64,000 nucleotides of DNA from Rhodamnia argentea (GCF_020921035.1 NC_063156.1:25654283-25718282), one strand, 5' to 3'. Numbered from the stretch's first letter, positions 38,517 through 51,462 are shown. Made by a program: numbers and translations. Notes: generated from the sequence alone by a model not told the origin.

Positions 38517-40545
38517 GACGGCAATGATTCCTTTCCTGCATAATGAACCAAAAACCATTCATCGCTTCTGAGAAACAATCAGAAAAACAGGGGTGAGACA
38601 TCATAAACAGCTGATAAAGGAAAAAAACTCTTGAAGCAATAATTCTCACTAGAAACACCAACAACTACTCCCAATACCATCAAGTTACTATATTGCTGGC
38701 AATAATGTAGACTTTTAGCCAATGAAGAATTTAGTATCAACCTTGTGCGCACCAGATATTCTAAAACTTCAACGTTCTCTCATGTGAATCCCAAAGATGA
38801 AAAAGAGAGGGTTTCCAGGGCCATTCCAAGGAACTGCTCCTCCAGGAGTAGCACAGCCATTCAAGGAAACCACATTAAGCCTCCATAATACTATACCTTG
38901 AAACTAACAGAAAAGCAGGACCACTGCAGAGTCTGACCGACAAACTAAAATCTGGATTGCGACACAACAACATACACATAGTGAAGCAACTTCTAATCAA
39001 ATACTAATGAAACATCAACTGCAGAATGCAGTGAAACCATTATAGCCATAAGCCACGGCACCATTCAAGGAATGGACCTAAGCAACAACGGCAGAGATAC
39101 GCCCCGCGGAGGAGAGACATAGCCTACGACAATCTCAAAGCGCTCTTCGCTATCCAATACCACATCATGCGACACCTAAAACACGATTGAGCACGCGCAT
39201 TCTCTGAAAACAACCTATTGTTCATTGCGATGCCCTAGACGCCCCAAGCGCAGGCTAAAAATGAACGGACAATCGCGCACGAAGTTCACTGACAAGCAAC
39301 CAAAACGAAACAACCGAAATCGGTCGCTGAGTATGGGGAAACAAAAGGAATCGATCACAGCAGTAAAACCTAGCGACAGTAATGGCGCGAAGAAGATGAA
39401 GTTGAGCAGAAATCGTCACCTCGAGCGAATGCGTTGGAGCGGCGAGCGGAGGGAAAATGAACCCTAGCTGCCGGTTTCTGGTTTCAGGCGATGGACAGTG
39501 GTCTAACTGGTCCTCTCCTCTTCTCCTTTTTTATTGCAATCCCGTTCTGCTTCTGTGTCTCATCCTCCATGTATTAAATTTATCCCAAATTGCAAGAACA
39601 CCCCCGTATTTCTGCGAAAGGACGTGGGAACCCACAATTGCTCCTTTTCTTTCTTTTCCCTCCCCTATGGCCATGTACGAAATTTCCCCTTCCTTGCGTA
39701 ATTACATGGAAAGGAAGAACAAACAAAGGATCCCCGAAAAGATTTGTTTTCCTTTTCTCATAACATCATGTTATACCAAGAGCTAAGTTTGTCACCTCAA
39801 TTAACTCGTAAATGAGAATGATAGCAATCGTGTGTAATTCGTTTATCACTTGCATTAGGGGAGAAATTCCAAAGAAGGATATGAAGCACTCCCATTTTTA
39901 TAAATAAAGATCTAAAATAGACTTTATTTTAAATAGGAGCATGAAATGTCCTCATTATTTCAAAGAGAGGGATGGGGTTTCTCTTGCTTTTGACATAGCG
40001 GGCCTCGATGGGAGATCTAACCAATGGTATTTTCGTCATTTCCCATTTTTTGATTTTTTTTCTTTTTCTTTTTTTCTCCTTTCTGTTTTTACTCCTTTTT
40101 CGCATGTTGCTGCTCTTGAGCGATGGCCAGCCAGGGTAGGGCAAGGCGAGCCCTCACTCGCCACAAGCAAGGTCGACTCTCACCGGTGGCCGGCCGTTGG
40201 CTAAGATTGGCCACCGGCGAAAACGAAGGGGAAAAATAGGGAAAAAAAGGAAATCAAAATCAAAAAATCGAAAAAAGGAAAATAATAAAAAAAAATGCAA
40301 ATTGGCGAGGGCCCTTTCTTGAAATAATGAGGACTCTTAAAAAATAGAACACTTTAGACTTTTATATGAAAATTTTCTTTCATTTTTTTCCATGAGTGAA
40401 CTCAAGAAATCCAGCAATCAGCATCTTCTTCTCTTATCAATTCTATTTCACAACTAGCACATGAACAAACATTTAAATCCCATGGCATTTTCACACAAAA
40501 CAATGAAAATGAACATTAGAAAACGGGCATACATGAAAAAAAAAA
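38517..40545. other. 5' intron, leader exon and spacer of the zinc-knuckle gene
   Basis: Minus-strand sequence ending CGCTCGAG|GTGACG at 39420 is a likely 5' leader exon (about 39420-39520) that splices to the acceptor at 38535. GC content rises there, as is common near plant promoters. The rest to 40545 is AT-rich and contains an inverted-repeat element (39915-40375). No gene is seen in 39520-40545. Confidence 0.55.
39915..40375. mobile_element. Fold-back element with GC-rich core
   Basis: The left arm has gtcctcattatttcaaagag (about 39949). The right arm holds its inverse ctttcttgaaataatgagga (about 40315). Poly-T and poly-A tracts next to the core (about 40045 and 40240) also pair. The core carries cggtggccggccg-type sequence. 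It is non-coding, lies between the zinc-knuckle gene and the stachyose synthase-like pseudogene, and resembles the element at 4750-5275 in design. Confidence 0.6.
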
Positions 40546-43432
40546 TCAATGTGAAAAAAGAAAAACTCCATCAAAAACGCCACCAGCCACTTCAACCCAA
40601 GGAACGCTCAGGGCCAATCTGCCATCAACCGACCACCCGAACCCCACGTCCTCCCCGTTCAAACGACAGCTTCCCGGCGACCCACTTGAGTAGGCCACGA
40701 ACCGACCTTGACCCTTGATCTCGACACCAACGCTAATCCCACTCCCGCAATCTTCACGCCCCACTTCTTGAACCGTCCCTCCACTGTTGAACATGTCGGC
40801 CAGGCCAATCGGGGCGAACTTGATGGGTCCAAGATCCATGACGGGCACAAAGCTGAAGATCTCGAAGGAAGATGGGTCGAGGGTCACTTGGATCGGGTCC
40901 GACTCCCGGGTCATCAGGAGGAGCCTCTCGGCTCGGCTCATGTACACTGCATATTCTTCAGCCCCGCACATTTGGGCTGCTGCTGCTGCATCATTTTGGT
41001 CCCATTCCACGTCTGTCACATGGACAGAACCAGAAGCTGCCCTGTAGCACTCTGGATAGCCCTTGATCCTCCTCTGTTTCGGGTCCCAGCCAGCGCCTTG
41101 ACAGTTGAATGCACCAATCACTCCTCCAAACTGTAACAATGTTTCAAAACAAAATAAATAAATTAAGGGCGTGTCGGATGTCCAATGTTCCCTCAACTAG
41201 ATTTATCAGACAGACAGGGACGTTACCTTAGTGAAGTTCCAAAGTTTTAAGGATTGTCTTGTTATCGAAGAGGGGGTTCTTGAAGAGGCAGTCCCTAATT
41301 GGGAGGGCAAAGCGCTGGCACTTGGGGATGGTCCCATCAGGGAACACAAGCTTCCCCAAGAGGCCAAAGTCATGGAACCCGACAGAGTCGCTGACGTAGA
41401 TCGGCCCTCCGCAGATGGCGCCTCAGCCGGCATGGAATTCAGCACACAGGTGGTCCGTTTGGAACATGTCCCAGTCAGGCTGTATGATCTGCCCCATCCA
41501 CATGCTGTTATATGCACAGTGAACCATGTGAACTCCTTGCAACCAGTAGACTCCCATTGGATCGCCATTTGGATCTTGAAACCAAAAGTCGTCCCCTTCA
41601 CATTTAAACCTTCAAAATCAAGTCTCTGCATTCACAATTTGACCATTTTTGGAACAAATTCTTCGAAAGTCCAGAGTTTTGAGAGAGGCCAATGACAGCT
41701 TTGGTTGGTCTTTACCTACTCTTCCCATGGATATCTGTCTAGTCCCAAGGAGGAAGAAGTCGTTGCACTGTTGCATGCTGGATATGACCCCGCTTCTCTT
41801 GAAGTTCTTTCTGAACGAATTTGACAGTCCCTTGTAATATGCCTTTGCAAGCTCAACCCTCCCTCCATAGCCTTCACACACATACTCAAGAGTCTGCATT
41901 TAGAATGCTTGAATCATGAGAATCTTGGCTGGCAAAATCCAATCTAGATATTGACAGAGAGAACAACTTGCATGAATGACATCGACTTTCACTCCGGTGA
42001 TGCCGACGCTAGCGAGGTAAGAGTGCATGGAGTCGTAGAAATCATTGGCTTGGGAGGGGTGGACAAGACCGATCCTGCCTTCGACAATCTTGTCCACGGC
42101 CAAGTCATCCATTGTCCCATTGAGCCCAGGAGAAAGCTTGCAAGGAATCACCTTTGAGTTGAGATGAGTTGATCCTGGCCTCACCCCAGCCCAAGCACCA
42201 CAGAGAGTATGCCAAACATATACATCATCCAAGCCTTTGAACTTTTGCCTCGAGTCCCTAGTGAAAGCTCTCATCCCAAAGCTTTCACCTTTACCCTCTC
42301 CTTTACTAACCTCATTCTGACCCTCGTCTCCAGCAATTTCATCAAGTTCTTTTGTCAACTTCTCAATCCTCAATTCAAGCTCCGTCAAATCATTGGCTCC
42401 GTCTTGCACTGCGGCGTCCAGATCCTTCTCAGCATGTTCGAGCTCGATGGCCTTTGAGATCAGCATCTTCGGTTTCCTAGGGTCGAAAGCAGGAGCATCG
42501 GGGCCTAACATGGTTCCCACCTCTTACTTCCTGAATTTTTCCCCTTCGTCAAGCCGGTGAAGCCGGGCAGTCATTTGGGTCCTGCCCAGGATGAGGTTCT
42601 TCGCATCCTGGCTTGGGTCCCTGCCCATCCAAGTTGATGCTCTGCCACCCATCATCGATGATTAGGAAATGCCGCCCTCTGCAAGATCCTTCAATCCATG
42701 CCAAACACCAACAGGCTCAACTGCTAAAGAAAAAGCGTCCCAAGTGCACCAACCAAATTTATCTGCAATAGAAGGCACAGCTTTCTCTTCCAATAGCCTG
42801 AATGTGTTGAGATGAACCCTGAGAGCACTAAAGGCCTCTCTCATCAAGGTATAAGGATTCTTGGACACATGAACATATGCGATTGCATCGAAAGACGATG
42901 CTCTTACTCGGCCACAGCAGCTCTCCGCACAAATGATGACGTGCCCGTCGCTCCCGGGGTGAAGCGCAGACCGAAAGCTCCCTTCTACGATGGGCAGGAT
43001 CACTGCATAAGAATCAACCTCAGGTACATCCAATAGCACTCATTGAGTCTCCATTTGCAGATCAGACTCAGAACTTCCCACCCACATGGTGGAGCACCAT
43101 GTTTTGAACCTGAAGATGCTCAAGAAGTCTCTGCCGCTGAACCTTCCCAGAGAGTTCATCGACCTGTCCAACGGATCCTTCTCGGTAAAGCCCAAGAAGC
43201 GTCCTCTGTGTGAGATGGACTGGACATACTGAAGCAAGGACAGCGGTGCATTGGACTTGGAAGGTTCACAGAGAGATGAGAAGGGAGTGAAAGTCACATT
43301 GCTCGGGACATCAGAGAGGATTGGCCCTCCCTCGACACATAGCTTCCCATGAGACAAATGAATGTGATGCTTGATACGGTGGGATTGGTAGATGTTGATG
43401 CATGGATCGAGTGGCTCATTGGGAGGCTTCAT
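40546..43432 (-). pseudogene. Stachyose/raffinose synthase-like pseudogene
   Basis: Relative of glycoside hydrolase family 36 galactosyltransferases that build raffinose sugars from galactinol. Exons: 41972-43432, 41716-41893, 41227-41595, 40546-41130. The insertion with LTELELRIEKLTKELDEI and the C-terminal GPIKFAPIGL point to stachyose synthase. The nucleophile motif KVDVIH is still present (about 41985). Lesions: TGA at 43040-43042 where the family has Trp (LQMETQ-stop-VLLDVPE). A frameshift with stop near 42664 interrupts GGIS and FLIIDDGWQSIN. A one-base insertion lies near 42611, an in-frame TAA at 42524-42526, a TGA at 41423-41425 (FHAG-stop-GAICGG) and a frameshift near 41245. The intron at 41894-41971 is 78 bases with a GC donor. 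Last exon and promoter look intact. Assembly error cannot explain so many separate lesions. Confidence 0.9.
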
Positions 43433-43567
43433 GACAGAGAAACGGAAGCGGAAGAAACAAGAGATTGCCGAAGCAAGTGTAACAAAGTCTTAACACAATC
43501 AATGCCTGGCAAATAGTTTAGAACTCTTCAATCTTCACAGGAAGAAATGCTAAGCCATGAGACATCC

Positions 43568-43574
43568 ATTTATA
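43568..43574 (-). promoter_or_regulatory. TATA box of the stachyose synthase-like pseudogene
   Basis: Minus-strand TATAAAT, 136 bases upstream of the first ATG at 43432, is a well placed core promoter motif. If used, the pseudogene could still be transcribed. Confidence 0.55.
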
Positions 43575-43794
43575 CAGAAAAACAGAATGGAATGCTTTGG
43601 GCAAAGTTCTTGGAAAGGGGAATCAAAGAAAAACCAACAGAATCAAGTGGGTATCCAACAAATTTGGATACTTCTGGGCTCTTCTTCCTTAATCTTTTGA
43701 CTAATAGATATAGCAACAGACCCATGTAGAATACACTGCCTCCGTGTTATTATACTTTAATGTGGCCCATTAACTAGAAACTAGAAACTAATCC

Positions 43795-44147
43795 GGGAAA
43801 AAATTTCAAATAAGACCTCAAGGGCAATCATTTTTTCAAAAGAGGGCTCACAATTAACTTTGTCTCAAATAAGAGTATGAAGTAATCAATCTAGTCTCAA
43901 TTAAAAGCCTGACAAAGCATGTACATTTAAAGTGGTAATTATACCGAGAAGAAGGAGAAAAAAAATGGTGAAAGTAAAATACAACTTTGGTAAAAAATGC
44001 CCTCGGTCATTGACTTGAAAAGTGGCATGTGAGATGACGGGTGCACGTCAAGGCCTTTATTTGAAACTATGTTAAATTTAGTTTGAGTTCTCTTTTGAGA
44101 AAAATGGTCGCATTTTAGGTTCTTATTTAAAAATTTTCTTTAATCTG
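43795..44147. mobile_element. Inverted-repeat (MITE-like) element
   Basis: The left arm has atttcaaataagacctca and tttttcaaaagagggctc (43803-43855). The right arm read in reverse has taaataagaaccta and tttctcaaaagagaactc (44136-44085). Arms of about 75 bases surround a middle of about 200 bases. No coding capacity is present; exact ends are unclear. Confidence 0.6.
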
Positions 44148-44306
44148 ACAGGATTGTTGGCACTGACATCACAAGGAAGGTTCTTGAACCCGCCCAAAAG
44201 AAGCCTTTGGAAGATTAGAGAATGGATGACCGTGATTATTTATTCCTTAAAGAGATCAAAAGCTTCTATGATACGAAAGTTGATGAAGGCTGTTGGGAGA
44301 CATCGC

Positions 44307-44454
44307 TGGAACTTGGAAGAGAACTACAAAGTTGTGAGGGGTGAGATCACAATCCACTGGTCAGCCCTTTTTATAATCTTTGGAACTTGGAAGAGAACTA
44401 GAAAGTTGTGAGGGGTGAGATCACAATTCACTGCTCACCCCTTTTTATAATCTT
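44307..44454. repeat. 74 bp tandem duplication
   Basis: Units 44307-44380 and 44381-44454 both begin tggaacttggaagagaacta and end ctttttataatctt, with about five differences. Each carries the motif gtgaggggtgagatcac. A TATA-like tttataat sits at the end of each unit. Confidence 0.9.
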
Positions 44455-45832
44455 TTGGCCATATCGTAGAAATCAATTTGCTTGCGTGTGTTTCAATGTT
44501 CGCAACCCTCATCCAACTTTAGAAAGCAATGTCAGAGTTGCCGTGATGCCACGTCAACGCCGATCGGCAAAGTAAACCGAATTGGTATAATTGCAAAAGA
44601 TTTAGGACTCAACCGGCAAAAAAATTTTAATATCAGATTGACGCAATTGCAATAAATTTAAAATTTTTTTTAGTAATTTTTTTATTATTAGAATATGATT
44701 TTAAATGTGTAAATCTCGGTTGAATGCCTAAGAAAAACACCAGTAAATTTTTTCTTTTTAGGTTTGAATCCACTCAAATATATTTAACGCACTATCGAAT
44801 TGGCATCATGTTTTTTAACGCGCAATGATCCAATTGATATTAGGGTGAAGATTATAAAGATATTTTTTCTAAAAATGATCGCTTGTATTATGTTAAATAT
44901 AGACGATGATTGATAATGAAAAAAATTCATTGACTAATTAATTCAAGATATAGAAGCGATTATTTTTAGAAAAATATTTTCATAATCATTTATTTTTCAT
45001 AAAATAAACGAAATTAGAGGAGGAAAAAAAAAACATTTTGACCGGATATGTTCTCCTAGACAATCAAAGAAGTACCCACTTCAACGCATTTTCTACTGGA
45101 ACTGTATTGCCCTTTTGTTTATACGTGCCTAATTATTGGAGTTAATGCCTACTCTCCATCGCTAAGTAACTTCAGTAATTTAAACTATTCATCAGTATAC
45201 TTCTTGTTTTTTTTTGTAATCCCTCTTGTTTTCGAAACGTGACAGGCTCGCAAGCGAACCCTCGAGTAAAAGAGTGCTCCTCGCGCCCGATACGCCGATT
45301 GGGCAATATTGTCGGGCTTGTCCATCCTCGAAGTCTGAAAACTTTAACAATCAATGCTTTACGGATGATAGTTACGGTTTAATTCAATCGTTTTGCAATG
45401 GACATGAGATTCTTAAGACCCAATTGTTGCACCCCGTCACCCTTTTTACTTAAAATGAAAAATTGTGAGCAGTACATAGCGCACGATCCTCGTATTATTG
45501 TTAGTGCATCTAAGATAGAATAGTTTATCGAGAAACTTTGGATCCAGCATAAGGAAATGGTAATTTAAACCCAATATCTGGAAATTAATAGTTAATAAAA
45601 TAACAATTTAATGGGTCTAAATCCAAAATTGAATAGTCTACAAAAAAAAGAATAGAAGAGTCAAATATTCAACGAACGCGATCATACTCGTGTCACTCTC
45701 TTGGGTCCATCTCACAGTCACAGTCAACCTTAGCTCGCTGCATTTCGCCATAAAGATTGGAAGGCAATCCAGAACCGCATCACCATGCGCGATAGCGGTC
45801 CAAGTCCTCTCGATCCCTTTGCGCGCCACACA

Positions 45833-48800
45833 ATGCCTCGAATCTCTGTCGTTCTTCTTCTTCCTCTTCTCCTCCTCTCTCTTTGGCCGACCGCTCGAGT
45901 CAGCTCGCACCATGAATCGGGCCAGTGGAGCTGCGAGCCCGAGTTGGAGGTCCGAATCGAGGCCGGCTTCAAGCCCGGAATCATCACTTTGGATGGGCAC
46001 GGCGACGATTGGAAGGATATCGAGGGGTCTGAGTTTTCTCTGCTTCCAGCGCTCGACCCAGATGCTGACAAGGAGTATGGCGGGGGGAAAATGACCGTTA
46101 AGGTGCGTGTTCGCGACGAATTAGACGAGAAGGATGACGCCTATGGTTGATTTTCTGCTTTTCCGTGTGTTGGATGTTGAGCTTGGTAGGTTGATGAAGC
46201 TTGTTCGCATGGTGGCAGGCTCTGCACGATGGGACTAGTGTGTTCTTCTTGTTGCAGGTTGATGGGAACTATGTTTACTCTAAAGGGTGAGCTTAAATTT
46301 TATGTAATTCAAAGCAGTCATTATGTTGAGGGGTGCTGGTGCTGTCCTTTCTTTTCTTTTTCCCTTTTTTGGAGTTACTGTTTGGTTTCGTCGATTCAGC
46401 ATCGTTAGTGATGGTGTCAAATCTCGCAAGTAAGTGGGAATCTGAACATACTGTTGTTGCCACGACTGGATACATGATTTTGTACTAGAAAATATTGCCT
46501 AACTTGTTGTGATGTATTCTCTTCAGTGAGCTTAGGTCCGGTCCTTTTGTTCTTTGTTTAGATTTAAGCAGCTCCATATATCTTTTCGCGTGTTATTTAC
46601 CGTCACAATTCGAGATCAAGGCTGACTTATCTAAGCACTTAAACTGTTAAAAGATTAGTGGTTAATACGTAAATTCTCTAATGCGTCTCCTATGCGCTCC
46701 CTAGGTTTTTGCGTGAGACTGATGTGTGGAAACTGATTATTTACGCGCTTTCATTTAACAACTTAATCCTTCAGATCAGTTGGCATTAATCTCATAAATA
46801 TTAGCCAAATAAAGGATGCTTTCCATGATGAGATTCCGCATTCTTTTCTTTTCATTGAAGTCCTATCATGGAAGATTTGGATTGACTTGATTTTCCTTTT
46901 GGCAATGCAGGGAGAGCCCCAAATGCCCCTCAGTTGCTCTAATGTTCCAAATCGGTGATAGTGCAACCTATCATAATGTAATTGTTGTTACTTTTACTGA
47001 AGCTTCCTACATTTTGCCCTCTTCCCTGATGTATGTGATATAAATTTTGGTAGTTTTTCATCATCTGTGGATATTAGTTATACTCAGGAGTGCAGCTTCC
47101 TTTAGAACTGAATCTACCTATGTTTATGTTTTAACTAGATGGGAGGGTGTAAGGAAGGAACTGATACATGCACAAACAAAACATGCAAAGGCCATGAAGT
47201 TGACATCATGCACTTTTCAATTGGGACTGCCATTCCTGGGCGACTTTATGGTGGAAATCCAATAGACAATGGAGAGGGAAATGGGGGGGACAGGTGACAT
47301 GCTGCAATATTTTATATTTTGACCTTCATAAAAGTGCCACATATTCCATCGTTGGATTGTTGTGAATCAATAGGTATTTGCTACTGTTATATGAAATCAT
47401 TTGCTTGCTATCAACAGATTTGGCCATCTGGTTGATCTTTATGCTTGGAGCCCACATTGTAGATACATTGATGGAACTGGTCCTACGGGTATGTCATCAA
47501 TTTTGCAGCTCACTTTCCATTTTCTTTCCAATACTAAGGACCACCACCATATCTTCTACTATAAGTTGGGTTTGCCTGCATGGATGCTTTGTAGCCATGG
47601 TACTCTATTTGATTGCAAATTCCGATAAACTGAAGATCTCTCTCCAAATAATGCATTTATGCAGTTTTAGTTCTTCTACTCAAATTACATGTGGCTGTCA
47701 CCAAGTTGCATATTCTCATTAGGGCATCCCATGATTGCCGTCTCAAACAATTTGTCCTCTTTTCAGAGCCACATGACTTTTCTTCGAATGCGTCCATGTC
47801 TGCTGTCTTTTCTCGAGTAAACCGCTTGACCCATTTTCCAAATCTTCCGTGTCTTTGCTAAACCATTACCTTAGGTACATGATCATACAATCTGTTCTTA
47901 TAGTCAGTGGATTGCATTATTGTATTATGGACTGTGCCCTTTAACTTAAAAGAATTTTGCAATTGCACGAGATATCGATGTGTGCTGCATTCTCCGTTCT
48001 TTTGCAATCAAGAGAACGTGATCAACTGGTTTTTGGTTCCTCGCTTATATAATTCTTTTTTAGCTGGGCCACAGCCTCCACTTTTTTTTATTGCTTCTTT
48101 TGGTCATTGAATTTTCAGTCTTGGTACTTTGTATACTACTGACTTAAAGAAAAGTTATATTATGCTAGACAAACCATTTTCAAAAGCTTAAGCTGTTAAT
48201 AAACAGGTTCACGATATCTATGAGCACATTCTTATGACTCCCCTCCATTTGTAAGTGGATTTTTATGTGAAATACAAGATGTGGATGTAACCACATCGAA
48301 CAGACAATAGGAGGTAGGAAAACAGAATGACAATTCTAATAAATAGGAAAAAAAAAAAAGAGGGGCTCTATTAGGATTCAGACTCATGACTTGGGTTCCT
48401 GATATCATGTAATACATATTGTGTCTCTTAGAAATTCAAACTGCTCAGAAAACGGGTCCACGATGTTATATAAAATTGAAAGACTCCAAAGTTTTCCTCC
48501 CCAATACTAGTTTCCTATGTCCACTTTGGATTTTCATCTTCGGCCACTATAGCATTGGCAGAATGGGAATGTTACCCTAGATACTCTTGGTAAGTCATTA
48601 TGACGGGAGCATAGAGCAACTGAGTGTTGCTGATAGATCAGCTTTTGATAGTTGTTGCTTCCATTGTGCCGTGGCTGACATTCTCAATTTAACTGCTTCT
48701 ATTGATAACTTATAGAGCATATTGGGAAGGCAGGGAACAAATCATAAAGGTTGTGTGTGGTAAATTAGGGCTTCTGTTCTATGGCGGTGATTGATAGATC

Positions 48801-51104
48801 ATTACTGTCGCTACTAGGATAAGTTGGTTTTTGTTACAATTCAGATATTGTTTATCTTCGACAAATGATGTTGAGTTGGATTTTGTTACATTCGTACCTT
48901 TCTTTAGGTTTGTGGCAAATAGAACTACACCACTGAGTTAAGGAATCCCTAGTATTCTCCAATTCACCATGAGAAATAGAAGGACAGATCTTCAAGCCCT
49001 GGCAAGCCCATGTGATTCCTTGCACAAAGATTCACAAATAAACTGGCATCAATCCATTATTTTCAATGCCATGAATGTTTTTGTAGCTTCCAATGTGTGT
49101 ATTAGTGCTTAGTTCTTTGCACTCAATTCCCATGCTGATTCTAGATAAATTGGCCTTCTTTTACCATTCCCTTGCATATACTAAAACCTAAAAGAAATTC
49201 AATAAAAAATGGTTAACTATTGGCGGCTTTCGTGAATTAGTACTCTAACCGGTGGTGCTCCGTTAGTGTGCAAAACAAGTGCTCTCCATTTCTTTAAGAG
49301 AAGTGCTGCGTAATGCTAATGTGCGTATAGCTCAAGCATTACTTTTTGATAAATCAAATAGAGCTACTCACTTGTCTGGATAGGCGACAAAAGTAACCTG
49401 GGGGAGAGGGTGGGGAGGGGAGGGGTTGAAAAAGGATATCGGACAATTCAATCTCCTGTCAATTCATATCTAATGGCGTACTAATTTGTAACTTTTCATG
49501 AGTGCCCGAAGGGAAATTTTTCCTTTTTTTAAGTGCAACTGGGAAATTTTCCAGGCATCCTTGCTTCATGTACTTGACTGAAGTTGCTTCCCACTTGGCT
49601 TCTTGGTCCATTTGTCCCTCTTCCCCACAAAATAGTATGAAACTGTAGGAAGAGACTAATGAACATGCCAACCTTTCACTTTTTAATCTACAAATATAAG
49701 AAGAGATTAGGTCGCTAATACTTGACCGGTTTCTGTCAGGGAATGACTCCAGTGCACAGAATAACTGGGATGGAGCATGGTGGCATAGCAGCTTCAATGT
49801 TCACTCAGGTAGTTCCCTGATTTCTAGTTTTGTATCCAGTTGTATATGCCTCGCCCAACTTTCTCCCACTGCTTCAACCAAGCTTTCCAATCTCAATTAG
49901 TCCCAAGCTACTCTGTCTTGCCTACCTAAGATGAAGGCATCCGGAGCTGAGGTTGTGTAGAGTTGAGAAGTTCTAGTTCTAAACACAGAGATGAAACTGA
50001 GGTGCCAGTCCGCTGTGACTTATTATTGGTCAAGCTTAAAGTTGATAAAAACCAACCTAGGCTTTTGATGGGTCCCTCTTATGTACTGTTGGAGATGTGT
50101 CTATGCACCATACTTTCTCATGTTTACCATGGCTGGAATTCTCTATCAGGTTTTGTGGAAGAAGACAGTCCATATGCTTCAGATGGTCAGAAGGGCACAT
50201 ATTACTTTGAATTCTCTAGGCCTTTGCGAACTATGGATCGCATACAACAGGTTAGAAACTGATTGTTGATTCAGAATGTTACTGCAATGTGCAGGCATCA
50301 TGCATCATGAGTATATCACAAAATTCCTTGTTATTATGATGAAATCTATCCAGAAAGTAAGACTATTTCAAAATGTTGTTAGTACTGTACTAAAGCTGGA
50401 TATCAGTTGACTACCTGTGTGTCAAATGCTAAAGTATACAGCTGTTAGGTACTTTGAATCTTTCAGGTTTGATACGCAGAACATCTACTTGTGTGATACC
50501 TCAAAGTTTTCTGGGTCATTCAACCTTGTAAAATGTTTGGCAGCTCCAGTGTTTGATTTACCCCATGCTGAAAGCTTTCGAATTGTCTTGGAGACACCAC
50601 TTGGTTGCTGAACATACCGAGACCATATTTATCTGCATGATAGTAGACCTACTGGATGTTACTGTCCCCGGAATATTCAATTGTTTGATCTATTAGTGTC
50701 CTATTGCCACATCAGCTATTTCATTCGATTAATGTCCAAGCATTGTGAACATGCGCTATAACAATGAAGATTCTCATATAACTTGCCATACTTGACTCAT
50801 GCAGGATGCCCAGTTTGCTATAGGTAAATCAAGCAAGATGTCAGTGGCATTCTGGTATCCCATCAATGGTAACCCATGGCACGGGTCGGGGCATTTCTCC
50901 ATCAACTGTGACTGGGTACCTCTGGACATATCCTTTGGAGGCTCGTCCCTCACAAGGACGGCATCACAAAGTTCATGGGATGCAACTACGGCCTTCTCTC
51001 TATTGTTGTCTGTGGTCTCATTGTGCCTATCCGTTTTCGTGGTGTACCGAGTCTTTGGACCGAGGAGCATTCCATATAAACCCATGGAAATAGCTCTAGG
51101 GTAG
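45833..51104 (+). CDS. Secreted/membrane protein with ethylbenzene dehydrogenase-like haem-binding domain (8 exons)
   Basis: Exons: 45833-46102, 46219-46286, 46911-46977, 47139-47293, 47418-47488, 49740-49808, 50150-50250, 50805-51104; all GT-AG and in phase, 366 residues. The start MPRISVVLLLPLLLL gives a signal peptide; an in-frame ATG at 45785 would add 16 polar residues. The ectodomain has FKPGIITLDGHGDDWKDI, then LLQVDGNYVYSKG. A Cys-rich block CKEGTDTCTNKTCKGHEVD and FGHLVDLYAWSPHCRYIDG follow, then DGQKGTYYFEFSRPLRTMDR. A C-terminal hydrophobic helix (SLLLSVVSLCLSVFVVYRV) suggests a type I membrane protein. From memory, plant homologues are grouped with the cytochrome c-552/DMSO reductase-like haem-binding (EB_dh) domain. 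Haem binding and role are inferred, not shown. Confidence 0.87.
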
Positions 51105-51349
51105 AGTCGTAGGACAGTCCTGGCATTGTACTATTAGATTTGTACTTCTTATATTAGTACCACTTCCTATAGTTCAACTTTGCTTGTGCTTTCTATGTCA
51201 TTTTTTTTTTTAAATTGAGATGGCTTGTTGGGTTGTGCCATGGTGGTGCAGCTTTTTCACCGCTATATTCCTTCCTTCTAAATTGATATGCCCATGCTTT
51301 TCCCTCTCACACTAGCCATTCAGAGTCTACTGCATAGATTTCTATAGAT

Positions 51350-51462
51350 AGAAATAGCTATATAATATATAGATAGATCTTATATGCATGGTAGAGTAGG
51401 AACTGATACAGGAATTGAATCAAATGGGCCCTTTTAACTCAGTGGTAGAGTAACGCCATGGT
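51350..51462 (+). other. Nuclear insertion of plastid DNA with trnT-GGU fragment
   Basis: From 51428 the sequence gcccttttaactcagtgg, then tagagtaacgccatggt, equals the 5' half of chloroplast tRNA-Thr (GGU). The match stops inside the anticodon region at about 51462, where unrelated sequence (ccgaagagctg) begins. The 70-80 bases before it (agatcttatatgcatggtag and beyond) look like the plastid region just upstream of trnT. The tRNA is truncated and cannot be functional. Exact left end is uncertain. Confidence 0.75.

Larger units (their letters stand above)
43433..45832. other. Divergent spacer between pseudogene and haem-domain gene
   Basis: No gene is seen. The stretch holds the pseudogene promoter, an inverted-repeat element (43795-44147), a 74 bp tandem duplication (44307-44454), AT-rich repeats and, at the right end, the promoter of the gene starting at 45833. 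A short in-frame ATG at 45785 precedes that gene's chosen start. Confidence 0.55.

Noticed and set aside
40708-41136. Plus-strand frames opposite the last exon of the stachyose synthase-like pseudogene
   Set aside because: Shadow frames of a GC-rich coding exon; no recognisable protein.
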